64,000 nt of DNA from NCBI GenBank assembly GCA_010094045.1, contig ML986663.1:124001-188000 (forward strand). Reading direction: 5' to 3'. Every line of letters starts with the position of its first letter. Position 1 is the first letter of the stretch. Below, one piece after another: positions 1 to 11,912 of this stretch. A program made the position numbers and the translations under genes. The notes below the pieces were generated by a model. It was given only the letters and a program-made list of their open reading frames with translations. It did no database searches and was not told where the DNA came from. The stretch comes from Lojkania enalia. Its lineage: Eukaryota; Ascomycota; Dothideomycetes; Pleosporales.

Positions 1-593
1 TGGATGAGTTGATATGGAGGGTATGAATAGGTAATTATCATATAAGTTAGCAGAAAGGAGTCCACAAAGTTGATCTAAGTGTTGCACTCGCTCCTACACG
101 TTGGGGACTAATCTCTTACCGCGAATGAAATTCCACTAGTAGTAAGTCGTAAAGTAAGTATATTATATATGTGGAGATTACAATTTCAGAGTGTAAGAGG
201 AATTAATTTCGAACATCATATTACAAGGGACATCCCGGCCTCAAGTTTATCCCATGCACACCGTTACCAGGAAAGCAGATGATTGATATTTATCAAGTTG
301 ATTCTGCTAGGACACTATATACCTTAGTGCATAGCAAGAACTAAACCGCTTAATCCATGTGAGACTTCTCTAGACGCAATGCCTCATTAACCACCAACCG
401 TAAAACATAAACGGACCCGATGCTTTCAATCACAAGTCCAATACTCTCAGAGTATGAAAGTGCTACCTCTGGCTCCCAACTGAACACAAGTGGGCCGACT
501 AGACCTAAAGAAGAGGCATGAACCCTAAAGAAATCATTGCCTTGGCAGTTCAAATCTAGCTTAAGACTAGACGCTGCACTGCTACCCCGCCAC
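1..593. other. Left flank without a recognisable gene
   Basis: I see no coding exon here. The stretch is moderately AT-rich and lies downstream of the first gene, so it probably holds that gene's 3' UTR and terminator plus intergenic DNA. Open frames opposite the neighbouring exon are shadows. Confidence 0.5.
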
Positions 594-1164
594 TTACACA
601 AATTCGTTCTCTGCATCGTCTTCCTCAGCCTCAACACCGAGTAACACGCCACCATCTTGCTCCTCGACCTTGATCTTCTTGCCAAAAGGCTCCTCGTCTT
701 TGATCTCCTCACTCCACTTTTTAGTTGAACAACTACGTTTAGTCGGAGTCGGGAACTCCAACAGATCCTCGTCGTCATCCTGCGGATCGTCCTCGTCGAC
801 CTTCTTGCGACCACGGCCCTTGCCCGTAGCCTTGGGCGTTGACTTGGTGACCTTGCTCGGAATACGGCGCGGGGTCTTTGCACCACTGGCGGCTTTGCTC
901 TTAGCTTTCATGTTGGTGAGGCGATGCTGCACGGCTTTGGGCGTGCAATCTAGAGTGATACTTAGTCAGTGTCACCACGACGGGTGTGCGACGTCGTACC
1001 TTCTCCAATCTTCTTAGCCAAGTACTCCAGGAGCTCCTTGTTGAGTGTCATATTCGCAAACTCCATGATCCCAACTAGAAGCTAAGAGGGGGTTAGTTTA
1101 TGTAGTGTTGAAAGCGTCATGTCATACGTACGATAGAGTCTTTATCAGGGCCCCAGTTCACCAT
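594..1164 (-). CDS. Small SANT/Myb-like nuclear protein (155 aa)
   Basis: Three exons, 1164-1128, 1074-1000 and 949-594, join in frame to give 155 residues. The N-terminus (MVNWGPDKDS) and the following helical segment containing EDCTPKAVQHRL match the small fungal proteins with a degenerate Myb/SANT-like fold. In that family an acidic-aromatic start is followed by a conserved 'CTP-K/R-A-hydrophobic-x-HRL' helix. From about residue 55 the chain becomes Lys/Arg/Ser-rich and then acidic, as in nuclear or DNA-associated proteins. Function is not known for this family; DNA or chromatin association is inferred from composition. The donors gtatga and gtacga and both ctag acceptors are good. The last codons overlap a GTAAGT sequence (codon FV then stop), so a further downstream exon cannot be excluded. 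Confidence 0.72.
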
Positions 1165-2253
1165 TTTGGCGGTGTTGGTAAGGATTCGTTGGGAGCAAGC
1201 TGTGCTATGTCAAATGAACAGTCATGTGTGTAGGTTTGGTTGGAGGCGAGACTCACTTGGCTTCTCTGGTTGGAAGATAGTGGGAAGTGGCACAGGCCGC
1301 TACTTGGTACGCAATGCGGTGGAGATGTTAACGGGACTTAATAGAGACTTTACAGTTTGAAATGTGGGTGAGAGTTTCCACTATATGTGTGTACTAGGAA
1401 AGTTGTAAAGCTCAGGTAAGTTGTGGTAGAAGCATAGGAGTGAAGTGGGCGGGGCTGGAAAGTAATTGGAACCCAGTCCTAGTCTGATATGAGGTGAAAA
1501 CGAAGGTTTAGAGTTTGGTGGGGCTTGCGCAATAATATCACGGTATCAGCTAGTAAGATCGTAGGGGTAGAAAGGTCGCACAGCCAGGTAGCAGCCTTTG
1601 AGGTGACACAGAAAGAACTTTACGGCTTTTTACCGGCCTTAGGACATAAATTTAACACTTTAATATCATAAGAATCGATTCTTGATTTAAATTACTTAGA
1701 ATTGGAAGACTATTAGCCAAGGCCTGAGCAGGTGCTAAGGATGGCTAGGAAGGGAAGAAAGATGATGAGGTATCTCAGCTGATACTAAATGCCGTAAGGA
1801 AAGCTCCCGACATGGAAAGCAATGGTGAGCGTAGAGCAGCGAATGTTCTAACTAGGCGTTGGACTTGAAGAAGACTCTTGATGAAAAAGAGAAATGCTAG
1901 AGAATCGCGTTGAAGCTAGAATTGGGTCAAGTCCAGGCAGTATGCCTTATCCTACTCAATATTCAATCATGGATGCGATGTGAAAATAAATCTGAATAGA
2001 ATTGTACTAAGAAATCTGGGTATCATGGAACCAGTAAGGCCATCCAGATAATGATCCGTCATACGCCACGACCATCCCCCAAGACTTTCCGATAATCATC
2101 AGAAATCTTTCCAATCTCCCTGTAGCCTTAGACACATAGCAGCCTACGTCTTACACTATGCACGAATGTCTCAGACTCAAATGCTATGAGTGACACACGT
2201 TCAACGGCCCCTACACTGTTTGCCGATTATAAATGACCACCAAACGACCAGAG
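1165..2253. other. Intergenic, 1.1 kb, nothing recognised
   Basis: The stretch holds the promoter of the small SANT-like gene on its left. The rest shows only short chance frames with no intron signals linking them. No RNA gene or repeat was recognised. Confidence 0.5.
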
Positions 2254-3232
2254 CTACTCCTCTTCGTCAACCCCATTCATGCCATCCATCATGTTCGCAT
2301 CACGCCCTCCTAAATCGATAGCAGAAAATGATTCAGAGATTCTCTTCGAATCTCCACTTAGTCCATCGAAGTGGCCTTCCGCACCTCTATTCTGCAGAGA
2401 CTCTGGAAGACCTGGTTTCTTAGCCCACCTCTTCTCATTCCACTGATCCCACATCTTTAACACATCGTTCCTCGTAAGCACGAAACCCAACTCGGGCGGA
2501 ATTGGTGATTCTTTCTTGCGGTCTATGATCTCAGACTCGCTCATCCGCTCCGAGGTCTGCGTCTGGGCTTCGCGAACGAAGTAGTCGATCCAAGGTAGCT
2601 CGAACTTAAACACAGCTTCGCTGCGATAGGGTTGCGGCCGTTGATGCAGAGGCTTAAGCGCAAAGGTCGGAAATCGCGCCTTCTGAGAGTCAAGTGTGTG
2701 CTTGACGGCATAGCAGATATCGAGAACGCTGACGCGACCGCGCTGGTTAAGCCAAATAGAGCGTAGGCGGTCGACGACGTTCTCGTAGGCAACTTGAACG
2801 CGGGGACCACACGGGGGAAGATTCGTGGCAAAGAGGGAAGGCACTGGTGCAGTAAGTCAAATTCCCAATGGCAGAAACGAACCTGACCTACTATACGGTA
2901 GCAGCTGAGCTTCTTCCTCCGGAGTGATCGACTTCACTTTAATGAGACTAATTTCATGGGAGTCACTCCTAGATTTCTTTGGACTGGGCCCGGAGGATGA
3001 AGAGGTTGTATCATACCATCCATCATCTAGCACTGTTGTTAGCCAAGAAATATAGGATGGGGGAGTGCAACATACCCTCGTCATAGACTTCTACTTCCGG
3101 ACTCTTGACAGCCTGAGGCTCTTGCTCAACACTTGGCTGTTGTCTACTCGGCTGGGATCCGACCTTGACCTTTGCCTGCGCCTGCGGGTTGCTGGCAGTG
3201 AGAGGTAGAAACATAGAGGCGAAGCTTGCCAT
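2254..3232 (-). CDS. Conserved-looking hypothetical protein (295 aa)
   Basis: Exons 3232-3076, 3032-2892 and 2843-2254 join in frame (295 codons plus stop). Donors are gtatgt and gtaggt; the first intron has a good ggctaac branch site. I chose the ATG at 3232 because no upstream in-frame ATG exists. Residues 1-100 are low complexity, Gln/Ser/Pro/Glu-rich and probably disordered. The folded part starts near residue 105 and contains a conserved-looking helical block (VAYENVVDRLRSIWLNQRG, then VLDICYAVKHTL). It ends in a Glu-rich tail (DEEE). I do not recognise the family and assign no function. The gene stands alone, with the next gene starting about 440 bp upstream on the same strand. Confidence 0.65.
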
Positions 3233-3674
3233 TGCTGGCAAGAGGCGCTGGGGCGGGCGATGTTCGGAGCTGCAGGCAAGCGGTTGCCTGCAGGATAGTT
3301 TCGCGGCTGCAGAGTGGGCGCAGATTTAGGAAAACATGCAGAGCTTAAAGGTTGCTATGGCGCCCCGTGGGCAGAGGTGTTCGACGAGGTGTCATGTAGA
3401 AGTGACGTAATGCCGAGTAGGACCCGTCTTCGCTTTTAGTGCGGCTCAATGTCCCTTCGATCTTGCATACCTGCAGCCTAACGCAGATCTTGTGCACGCT
3501 ATGCAGGGGTGAAGCTAGTGCAAAATGTAGGGAAGGCCTAATTTGATTTGATCAAGTCACAATAATTGTTCAAGATAAAATTTCGGAAAAATCGCCGAAG
3601 CGAATCTCACAACATCACATTCTCCAAGTGTCAATCCAGGGTATCAAGAACAAGTCGTGGCAAGGGGGCGCAAA
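3233..3674. other. Intergenic promoter/terminator region
   Basis: This 442-bp gap between two minus-strand genes holds the promoter of the 295-aa gene and the 3' end of the 882-aa gene. No other feature was recognised. Confidence 0.5.
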
Positions 3675-6569
3675 TCAGATTGCATGGAATGCCATCTTTT
3701 CATCATCCATGCTCTCATCCATGCTCTCTGCATAGTACTTTCCGCACTCATATTCATCCTCAACCTCAACCTGAACCTCATCCTGTTCTCTGTCATAGCC
3801 CCCATCCGCGTCTTCGGCGGTCTTGTGACAAGCAAATTTAGAACTATCCGTCTGATAATTGATATCGCGTCTCATCGGGCTCGGAAGATCGTCCTCAAAC
3901 GTAAATGTTGGATCCTTTCTCAATTCCCTACGATCGACTCTCCACCGTCCGCGTCGCTCTGCTTCTTCTTTCTGCCTCGCTTTTTCCCTTCTGAGCGCTT
4001 CGTCAAGCATGATCTCCCAGTTATCTACTTCCTCTTGAGGCGCTCGTGATTCGACATCAACGTCCGACAAATCGTTAGGGTCATCTACAGTTCGTAGACC
4101 CCTATTAACAGCCGTCGTTCTCCGGCGCCGACGAAGTTCCATCTCGGCACTAGAGTGCTGTTGTCGTCGCGTTGTTGGTGATGGGGGGTTGGTTGGGCTC
4201 CCGCTATTGAGAGCGCGGGTATTTTGGTCTATTTCTCTCTGGATCTCCCTTAACATGTTAACGTAGGTGAGGTCCTCGTCGCTAGAATCGCTGTCTTCTA
4301 AATCTAAGTCTGAATAGTCTTCATCAAGACCCATTTCGTCTTGAACTCTCTTGAGTTCGAGGCCCTCGGCGAGCCGGTCCTCGAATTGCTTCAGTTCACG
4401 CTCATAGTTCTCTTTGGCCCATTCCATGAACATTGTCGCCCAGATGATATGGTGACAAGGTCCAGGGATGTGGAACTCGGCGCTCTTTTGTGGATAACGT
4501 AGCTTTTGCATTTCACTGCGTTGCAAATCGAGCTTTGTGTCATACACATGTACAGGTGTTTGGAAGTGCGCAGTCTCTTCAGAGATGTTTAGTGCTATTG
4601 TCTTCCACGATTTAAGGCTTTCAAGCTCTTCCATGGTTTTAACCGTCAACCCATTGACAAATCTCACTTCTTCTGCATCATGGCAGTTGACTTTAGAGAT
4701 CAAGCTTTCAGTCTTATGCTCAATGTATTCAGATAGCTTCATATTTATGGTAGTGTCAAATTTGGCTTGCATCTCTTGTAGGACAATGGCCGAGATACCG
4801 AGAACGTGTAGCGATGACTTGTCAAACACAGGGGGCTTCCACAGAAGCCGCTTATTCTTCTTGCCTCTAATTGGCCTTGGTAAAGCAGATACTTTTGTGG
4901 GCAACTCAGGCGGGCTAAGTGACATACTTGCATTCCGGGAACTAGACACCTTGCTAGTCAGGTGCCGAAACGGAGATTCTCTTGAGAATGTCGAATGAGA
5001 AGTGCCTGACCTTGTAGCAGTCTCTGGCGGTGACGAATGCAAGAAGGCCGTGCTTGATCCTGATCTCAATCTAACATCAGGCGTGCTTTCTCGAGTAGCC
5101 GCCTGGCTGAACCAGTATGCCACAAGCGCCTCCCGCACCTGGTCATATGCTTCTCTACTTCCAGGATCGGATGGCCATGCAAGGTGAGGGAACGGATGGT
5201 TTTCATTCATCAAGACCCCATATTTGCGGCCCACCGACCGCAGAAAATCAGCTGTTGAGAAGCTATAATTTTCAAGAGTCTGGCCTGATTCGATGGATGG
5301 CCTTGCTATATCGATGTTGCTCTCAAATGAGCCTTTGCGCCCTATGTTGTTCTCTTTGCCCCTCGACTCTACTTCTCCTATTGAGCTCCAAAAGCCGTTT
5401 GCCGCGAAGGCGTTTCCTTGAGGTGCTTGTTTGAATTTGTATTCTAGAGAGTTAGCAACCGATATCGTGATAGGGAGTGTAAAGGAAAAATTGTAGAGAA
5501 ATAGGAGTATAACATTAAGACTCACCATCCGACGAGGATCTACTAATAATACTGCCGCTTGGCGGTGTGGACCCTAAGCTCGTTTCTCGCGATAAAACTA
5601 GTGGATCAGGCGGAAGTTCCTTGTCTATGGTTGGAGGGGATAGACTTCGAAGTAGAAGATCCCCTACGGTAGGTCTCCGGGAATAATTTTGACGCACAGG
5701 TGTCTCGCGCTCGGCCATAGTTGTCAACGACCCTGGTGATAAGGTGGCATGCTCGAGCGCGAGAGGTCCTTGCACATCCAGAGGTGCGATCGCCTGCATT
5801 TCAGGCATACTCGGTGGCGATGACACCATTTCTCTTAGAGTTGGTCGCCGAGAATGAGGTTTGTTCCGTGCATCGGTTGTGCTCGAAGGCAGTGGGCACG
5901 AAGAAACTATATCCTTCAACGTCGGTCTCCTTGGCTTCTTGCTATCTTGCTCCATTGGCCTTCCTATTACCGGATCGCTCTTGGGAAATGCATCTTCTAC
6001 AGCCGGCATGCGTGGAGTTTTTGGCTGAAATAGGAAGGCGTTAGATATCGCCAGATTCGCTCCAGGCGGTCCCGCGATTGTTGACATGATCGAGGCAGTG
6101 CTTATGCTGGAGCCAGGTATGCGCGCATATTCTATCTGCTGCTCGGTTTCCGGGCTTTCTCTAAAATATATCTTAATAGGCGAACTAGCTCCGACCCATT
6201 TGTCAGCTTGGGGGCAGTCCTTGGGAACGCCGGCCGATGAAGATGAGCCTTTCGAAAAATTCGAAGTCCAGTTCTGGATATCGTGACTGTTGCCGGTTAG
6301 CATGACGTGATCGAGCATGTGCCTACGTGTTAATCTCCTTCTCCACGTGCATCTCGCGCTGCGGCTCCTGCCTAGGTACTTATGACGCGGTAGCAGACGC
6401 TACGGGAGGAGCCTTCTGAATGAATCAAGGGTCTGCAAAGAAGCTGTGCACTCTCGTTCTTGCTCGATATGCGCGAATTCGCTTACCTTTGGTACTCAGG
6501 ATTTTTTTTGATAGGACCACAAACGCGGTCCTCGGCATGGTTCTTATGGGCCCATTCTAGAATAGCCAT
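3675..6569 (-). CDS. Large hypothetical protein with three RRPT repeats (882 aa)
   Basis: Exons 6569-6487, 6322-5526 and 5443-3675 join in frame to 882 residues. The first exon (start MAILEWAHKN) is short and joins across a 164-bp intron by phase: AG + G gives Arg. The N-terminal third is Ser/Pro-rich and carries three copies of a short motif, RRPTLKDIVSS (about 159-169), RRPTLREMVSS (186-196) and RRPTVGDLLLRS (243-254). The middle (about 310-560) looks folded and mixed alpha/beta. The C-terminal third is charged, with an Asp/Ser/Glu stretch (DLDLEDSDSSDEDL) followed by Arg-rich segments, typical of nuclear or nucleolar proteins. The repeats could be docking or phosphorylation motifs; that is inference. 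I do not recognise the family. An ATG-started 67-codon frame with a hydrophobic segment lies upstream at 6861-6658 and could be a leader ORF, but it cannot be joined in frame to this gene. Confidence 0.7.
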
Positions 6570-7052
6570 ATCGAAGGTTGCTCCGGCGCGCTGTGCAAGA
6601 GAATCTGCCCCTATGTTCTCTTAGTACTACGTCAAGCGTGGTACATTGAAGGCGGACTTACTCTTCTGATCTGCCGGTGAGAGCTTCTTCACGGCGCACA
6701 CCGAAGGCGGTAAAAAGATGGGGACGATTTCGTCCACCATACCGAAGGAGATTGCGCGGTAGCAGGAACAGAGAGAAGAAGGCGAGTGCAAGAGAAAAGA
6801 TAAACAAGACTCGAGGGTTGCTATCGGCAAGTGAAAGTAAGTAACGGTGAGCATTGGCCATGCACCGTTTGGTGTAGTCTACCTTTCACTACAAGATGCG
6901 GGGTCACAAGCAAGATTGAAGAAATGATCACAAGGGCAATGAGACAGTTAAGAATTTACTTTTACTATAGATGATCATTATCGTGAAAATGAACATGCGA
7001 AATATACAGTACATGCCCAAGCATGTAGGAAAACACCGGCCGATGCAAATGC
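6570..7052. other. Intergenic with possible short upstream ORF
   Basis: The gap holds the 5' flank of the 882-aa gene and the 3' flank of aspartokinase. A minus-strand 67-codon frame (6861-6658, starting MANAHRYLL, with one hydrophobic stretch around LFIFSLALAFFSLFLL) ends at a GTAAGT sequence. It may be a 5' leader exon or chance, and I could not join it in frame to the next exon. Confidence 0.35.
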
Positions 7053-8761
7053 TTAGTCCAAGAATGTAAAGAGATTCGTGTGCACCACGTTAAGAGCTCG
7101 CACGGCCTCGCGCTCTTCGATAACGCATGAAATATTTATCTCGCTAGCGCCCTGTAAAGCAATTAACATCTAGGAGCCGGGAGGGGTTTCATCGATAGCG
7201 GGAATGCATACCTGTGAGATCATTTCGATGTTGATATCGTTGTCACCTAGCACACTGAAAAATCGCCCGGAAATGCCAATCATATTCTTCAACTGACGTC
7301 CCACCAGGCTCACGATGGCCATGTCCGGAACAATATCAATAGCACCCAGATCACCAAGCTCAGTAATAGCGCCATGCAGATCCTCACTCTGGATTCTATA
7401 CTCATCTTCACCTCCACCGCTCAACAATGCGGACTCTGAATGTAATGCCATCGAAACATGAACTTCAGATGAAGAGATCAAATCAACAGACAGATGCCAC
7501 TTGTCCAAAATGCTGAAAATATTCATGAGGAAGCCATGGGCCCGAGTACGCTTGTTGCTGTGTACGTTTAAGACGACAATGTTGTGTTTGATAGTGACGG
7601 CTGTGGGTCGCTTAGGTCCAATCTTAAGCTGCGAGAGCAAGCTCGAAGACCGTGTGCGGAACAGCTTGGAATCTTTGAGAGGCGCCTTGGGGTCGATCTC
7701 ATCAATCTTCTCAGGGAAGATGACTGTTCCACTATTGCGTGGGTTCATGACGTTCTTGATGCGGATAGGGATGCGGGCACGGATCACCTGCTCCATGGTG
7801 AAGGGATGGATGACCTCGGAGCCGTAGAAGGTCAGCTCAGCAGCTTCGGATGGAGTGACAGTTGGAAGTAAAGCAGCGGTAGGCACTTTGCGCGGATCGG
7901 CAGTGAAAATTCCGTCAACCTCTTTCCAGATCTGAAGCTCGTTTGCTTTCGTGCCGACGGCAACTAGGGCAGCACATAGATCAGTATAACCACGCCCAAC
8001 GGTATTCAAGATCCCTCCTGGAACATTGCCAAAGTAACCGGTGATGACCGGAACTTTGTCTCCGCAAGCTTCCACCTCTTTAGCAAAGGATGCCGCCAAG
8101 TTCTTATAAAAATTCTCATCCAACGCTTTCACTTGGGTGTTGGAGTCGCATTTGACGATGTCAGACAAGTCTAGGTAATGGGCGGGGACACCACGGTCTT
8201 CCAAAACCGCAGCCATGTAGAGACAGCTCAGCTTCTCTCCCTTGCTAACGATCTTGCCCTCAGCACGGCTGGTGACTTCTTCCAAGTGTTGCGCCGACTC
8301 CAGAATCTTGACGAGACCCTCGCACTCGAAATTGACATCTTCGGTGTATTTGGCAAGCAATTCAGCGGACTTGAGTATATCCTTTCCGGCTTGAATGTGG
8401 TCGAGTCGGACCGCCTCGACAATGTCATCATAGTTTCGGGATCCGGGTCGCTCGGCAGCCCTTGCGGCGCGTAGAAGTCGGTTGGTCGTGCCTTCGAGCT
8501 TGGTGTTGCTGCTCCTTGCAGAGCAGACAATAGCGGCGCGGCTGCCATTGAGGCCCGCCCTGAGTCACCGTCAGTATTCATGTTTCATAGTTTGAGCTGC
8601 GGCCTGCCATACTTAACAATGCCTGCTATATTTTCCGCGAATTTTCCAACACTGGTTCCGCCGAACTTGAGCACTACCCAGCCACCGGGGAGATGCTTCT
8701 CTTCTGTGTGAGCTATCCGCTCTGACTCATGCTTGTATCCGTTCTGTATGGGAGCAGACAT
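7053..8761 (-). CDS. HOM3: Aspartokinase (aspartate kinase)
   Basis: Catalyses ATP-dependent phosphorylation of L-aspartate, the first step to threonine, methionine and homoserine in fungi (cytosolic). Exons 8761-8613, 8559-7212 and 7151-7053 join in frame to 531 aa, the usual fungal length (yeast Hom3 is 527). The amino-acid kinase signature KFGGTSVG is at residues 32-39. The kinase domain continues through GYFGNVPGG and GRGYTDLCAAL, and two C-terminal ACT-type regulatory repeats include IGISGRFFSVLGDNDINIEM. The last 32 residues (GASEINISC to FLD) come from a separate small exon that is easy to miss, because reading through the intron gives a stop after 21 codons. Family knowledge: feedback inhibition by threonine through the ACT domains and Gcn4/CpcA control. 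A perfect TGACTCA sits at the 3' end of intron 1. Confidence 0.97.
8561..8567 (+). promoter_or_regulatory. Gcn4/CpcA-type site TGAGTCA inside HOM3 intron 1
   Basis: A perfect 7-bp TGASTCA palindrome lies immediately before the 3' splice site of the first aspartokinase intron, about 195 bp into the gene. This is the consensus of the general amino-acid control bZIP. Because it overlaps the acceptor AG, it may be only a splice-site coincidence. Confidence 0.3.
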
Positions 8762-9675
8762 TGTGGTAGTCGTCGACAGAAGGCGCAGAAATTCGTACGG
8801 TGTGTCCAAAAGATACCAGTCAAATATCGTTCTAGGAATGTGTCGTAGCAATTGAATGCAAGTGTGCGGTGCGGAGGGCGAACAAGTGAAAAGTCAATCT
8901 GGTGGGGAAACTTTGGCGGGGACCTTAAGTCAAGAATGGATCGCTACTAATTATGGCTCATAACGAATACGGCAAGCGTTTGCCAAGACCTGAAAAAGAA
9001 AATTCCTTAAACCAAACCATGTCAGTTCGGCGGGGCCTGCATATAGATCCTGGGACTCCTTGCGGCGTTCGTACAGTACGAGTATGCCCATGATGCGCGG
9101 CAATAACATTGCTAGTTCACTGTACCTCGTTCCATAGATTCGCACCACGAGCGATGGCAACAAATCACCTAATCGAACAGCGTTATGGTGTCATGTCAGG
9201 ATATTACTCAACTGTTTAGCGGTACACGCCCCATACGCTCAGAGATGGAAATCGAGTTCAGAAGCCAGATATTGACTAGTCGCAATAGCAATTGGTATAA
9301 AATGCACCTTTGGGGCTTGCTGAAAAGACATGCTGCTATCCCGCTGCAAATGACTAGGTCGCCGATTGCGCCGGAGCTTCGTGCTCATAGGCTCTCCAAA
9401 CTCCAGCATTTGCTAAAATGAGAAGCAAAGGTTTCAGGAGCATGCTCCAAGTCCGAAATCTTGATGAAAGCCCCACCGTGTAAGAGTCAATGGAGATCCC
9501 GACATGCGCCCGCAAATGCTGAAGTCTTCCAACTGAAAACGCCAAAGTCCCAAACCTCGCGTACATATCCGCTTACGCCATGCATATGGGCATTGAAAAG
9601 CCAACCAACTAGTTTCATCTACTGAGCGTCGTATCCTGAAATGATGACAAAAGAGATATCGCCAAAAGACCACCA
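8762..9675. other. Intergenic, 0.9 kb
   Basis: Holds the aspartokinase promoter and the 3' region of the kinase gene. Short frames on both strands have no supporting splice sites or recognisable motifs. Nothing else seen. Confidence 0.5.
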
Positions 9676-11454
9676 TCAACGCCTGTAAATGTCCCGGTCC
9701 CTATCTCTGTCGCGTGTCCTATCTCGTCGCTCAGGACTCCTGGAGCGTGTCCTGTTATCTCTCCGTTCGCGGGCAAAGTCCCTGGAGTCCCCGGGTCGAT
9801 CTCTGTCTCTATAGTGCCTACCACGATCGGATCGGTCATCAGGATATCCATCCCGGGAATGGCCTGAGTCCCGAGAGCCCCGACGGCCATCTCTAGGTTT
9901 ATCGTCTGGATCTCGTGATCGGCGTTCACCGCGCGGACGTGCGCCACCCTCATTATAGCTTGGAATATATGTGTCGCGGTCGCGACCTCCACGATCTCCT
10001 CGATCACCTGGGGGTCCATAACGGGGTGGATGTGGGAGAGGATGTCTGCCTTCGCCTGGCGGTGGAGGAAGACTGTTCCGAGAGCCTTCGTACGGTGGGC
10101 CTTGATTTCTATTGTGATCGCCAGCACCGCCCCAATGCGGTTGATGGCGAGGCGGCGGCGGTGGTGGCCGATGGTCATACGAAGGACCACGACGGTCATA
10201 TGCTCCTCGGATTTGACCTTGGGCACGATCGACACCTGGAGGACCCCTGTCTGGAGGCCCGTATCCTCGACGGTCGCCATTTGCCCAATGTCCCCCGTTC
10301 TGGAGCGGTCCTGATCCAGTCCATTCGCCATTCGGGCCCATACCAACGGTGCCACCAGCTGGGGCAGGGGGAAGAGCTTGCTTCTGGCCCCGAGCATTGC
10401 GACGGTCAAGCTCGTGCGAATCCGCAAATGTCGGAATTTCATGTTCGCGCATGGGCTTCGGATCTTCTTTGAAGTATGGGTGTTCAAGCGCATCAATGGC
10501 ATTGATGCGCTTTCTCCAGTCAAGCTTTAGAAGCTCGCCGAGGAGTGATAAGCCTTGCGGGCTAAGCTGAGGAAACTCGCGCGGAAGCTTTCCACGGTGC
10601 GGAGGAAATCCACGTATTCCCTCAGCCCCCGGAAGCGAATTCCATCCTGGCATGCTCTCCTCGTTCGGCGAACCGACCAATTCAAAGATAATCTGAGCCT
10701 GGTTAAGGTCGCTTGTGCCTGCGAGAATCGGTTTCCTCTTGAACATCTCACCAAACACACACCCAGCGCCCCACATATCGATTGCAGGCGTATATCTGCG
10801 AAGCTGGAGTAGTAGCTCCGGAGGACGGTACCATCGGGTGACGACGAGTGTGGTGTAATCTCGGCGGGCTTCACCATTTCCCTTTCCCCGCTGTGGTACG
10901 GGTTCGTCGTAGTGGCGCGCAAGGCCGAAATCTGCGATTTGTAGTCGACCCCTGTTGTTAATAAGGAGATTAGCAGCTTTCATATCTCGGTGCAGAATAT
11001 GGTTATCATGTAGATAGCGAAGCCCGCGGAATAGCTGTAGCATGTAACATTTAATCTGTGGTTCGGAGAGGTGAACATCAGGATTATCGAGGAGGCCGGA
11101 GAGATCATGATCCATGTAGGGAGTGACCATATAGAGAATCGCGCGTTTCCTGCCTTCGCCCTTAGGTCGTTCGATGGTCATCTCTTCGAGCTGCAACACA
11201 TTTTCGTGCGACAGCATCTTCAGTAATTTGATCTCGCGGAGCGCCGTAATCGGAAAGCCATCCTTCTCGTTGTGCATCAAGATCTTTTTGAGGGCAAAGA
11301 TCCGCCCTGAATGAATATGGCGGGCTTTATAAACTTCTCCAAACGTGCCTTCACCAAGCTTCTGCATCATCTCGTAATCGGAGATCTTGGAGCATCCGTG
11401 AAACCGGCGCGTAATGCCTTTAGGAGGGGTCAGTGCCGCGGCGGGAGTGGCCAT
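9676..11454 (-). CDS. BUR1: BUR1/CDK9-type cyclin-dependent kinase
   Basis: Serine/threonine kinase of the Bur1/Cdk9 (P-TEFb) class, known to phosphorylate the RNA polymerase II C-terminal domain and Spt5 during elongation; nuclear. Single exon, 592 aa. Visible kinase motifs are the Gly loop [12 protein letters not shown] (33-44), the ALKK lysine (K56), the catalytic loop HRDMKAAN (155-162), DFG (175-177) and an activation segment [14 protein letters not shown]. The CDK fold ends near residue 345 with HPYFKED. The C-terminal 230 residues are disordered: a Gly/Pro/Asn-rich part, then an Arg/Asp/Ser-rich tail ending RDIYRR, as in filamentous-fungal Bur1 orthologues (A. nidulans PtkA class). It is transcribed divergently from the complex I gene at 11913. 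A Cdk12/Ctk1 assignment is less likely given the [20 protein letters not shown] region. Confidence 0.93.
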   Translation of the reverse strand: MATPAAALTPPKGITRRFHGCSKISDYEMMQKLGEGTFGEVYKARHIHSGRIFALKKILMHNEKDGFPITALREIKLLKMLSHENVLQLEEMTIERPKGEGRKRAILYMVTPYMDHDLSGLLDNPDVHLSEPQIKCYMLQLFRGLRYLHDNHILHRDMKAANLLINNRGRLQIADFGLARHYDEPVPQRGKGNGEARRDYTTLVVTRWYRPPELLLQLRRYTPAIDMWGAGCVFGEMFKRKPILAGTSDLNQAQIIFELVGSPNEESMPGWNSLPGAEGIRGFPPHRGKLPREFPQLSPQGLSLLGELLKLDWRKRINAIDALEHPYFKEDPKPMREHEIPTFADSHELDRRNARGQKQALPPAPAGGTVGMGPNGEWTGSGPLQNGGHWANGDRRGYGPPDRGPPGVDRAQGQIRGAYDRRGPSYDHRPPPPPPRHQPHWGGAGDHNRNQGPPYEGSRNSLPPPPGEGRHPLPHPPRYGPPGDRGDRGGRDRDTYIPSYNEGGARPRGERRSRDPDDKPRDGRRGSRDSGHSRDGYPDDRSDRGRHYRDRDRPGDSRDFARERRDNRTRSRSPERRDRTRDRDRDRDIYRR

Positions 11455-11912
11455 TGTGGGTGAGATGGAGGCTGCGCGTGAATGAGGCTGGGCAGTCGGC
11501 GTGGTTCAAGGCGTTGAACGCCGCGGAGAGCTTGCTGGTACGTTAAGTATCGCGCTGCAGGCTACGTAGAGGAGACGGCGGGTGTGGTGGCGAAGGGTGG
11601 TTTTGGACAGCGGAAGCTGCCATCTAGGGTCGTATTAGGGACTCAAACCTGATATCGTGGGCAGTCATAATAGCAGGATCTCTATCCGCTGTCTAAAGAA
11701 TGCGATCTGTCGGTAGGTACGATGACTGTCGGACCTAGCGTCGTGCCAAGCTTCCCTCGGGGATCGGCTGGAGCCGACCTCACAGTCACTCTCACTTTCG
11801 AGATCCACAACCCACACAGCCATTGCGCTTTAAACATCCGCGACAGGTATGTCTATACTCTTAGACAGCTAATGTCAGTATTGACAAAGATACGTAAGGC
11901 CTGAAACACACC
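11455..11912. promoter_or_regulatory. Shared divergent promoter, BUR1 / complex I subunit
   Basis: A 458-bp head-to-head intergenic region. A GT...AG-like stretch at about 11847-11890 could be a 5' UTR intron of the plus-strand gene. No specific factor site was recognised. Confidence 0.45.

Noticed and set aside
9615..10523. Long minus-strand frame (about 300 codons) inside the kinase gene
   Set aside because: It overlaps the BUR1 coding sequence in another frame, lacks any motif, and comes from the repetitive Arg/Asp/Gly-coding tail.
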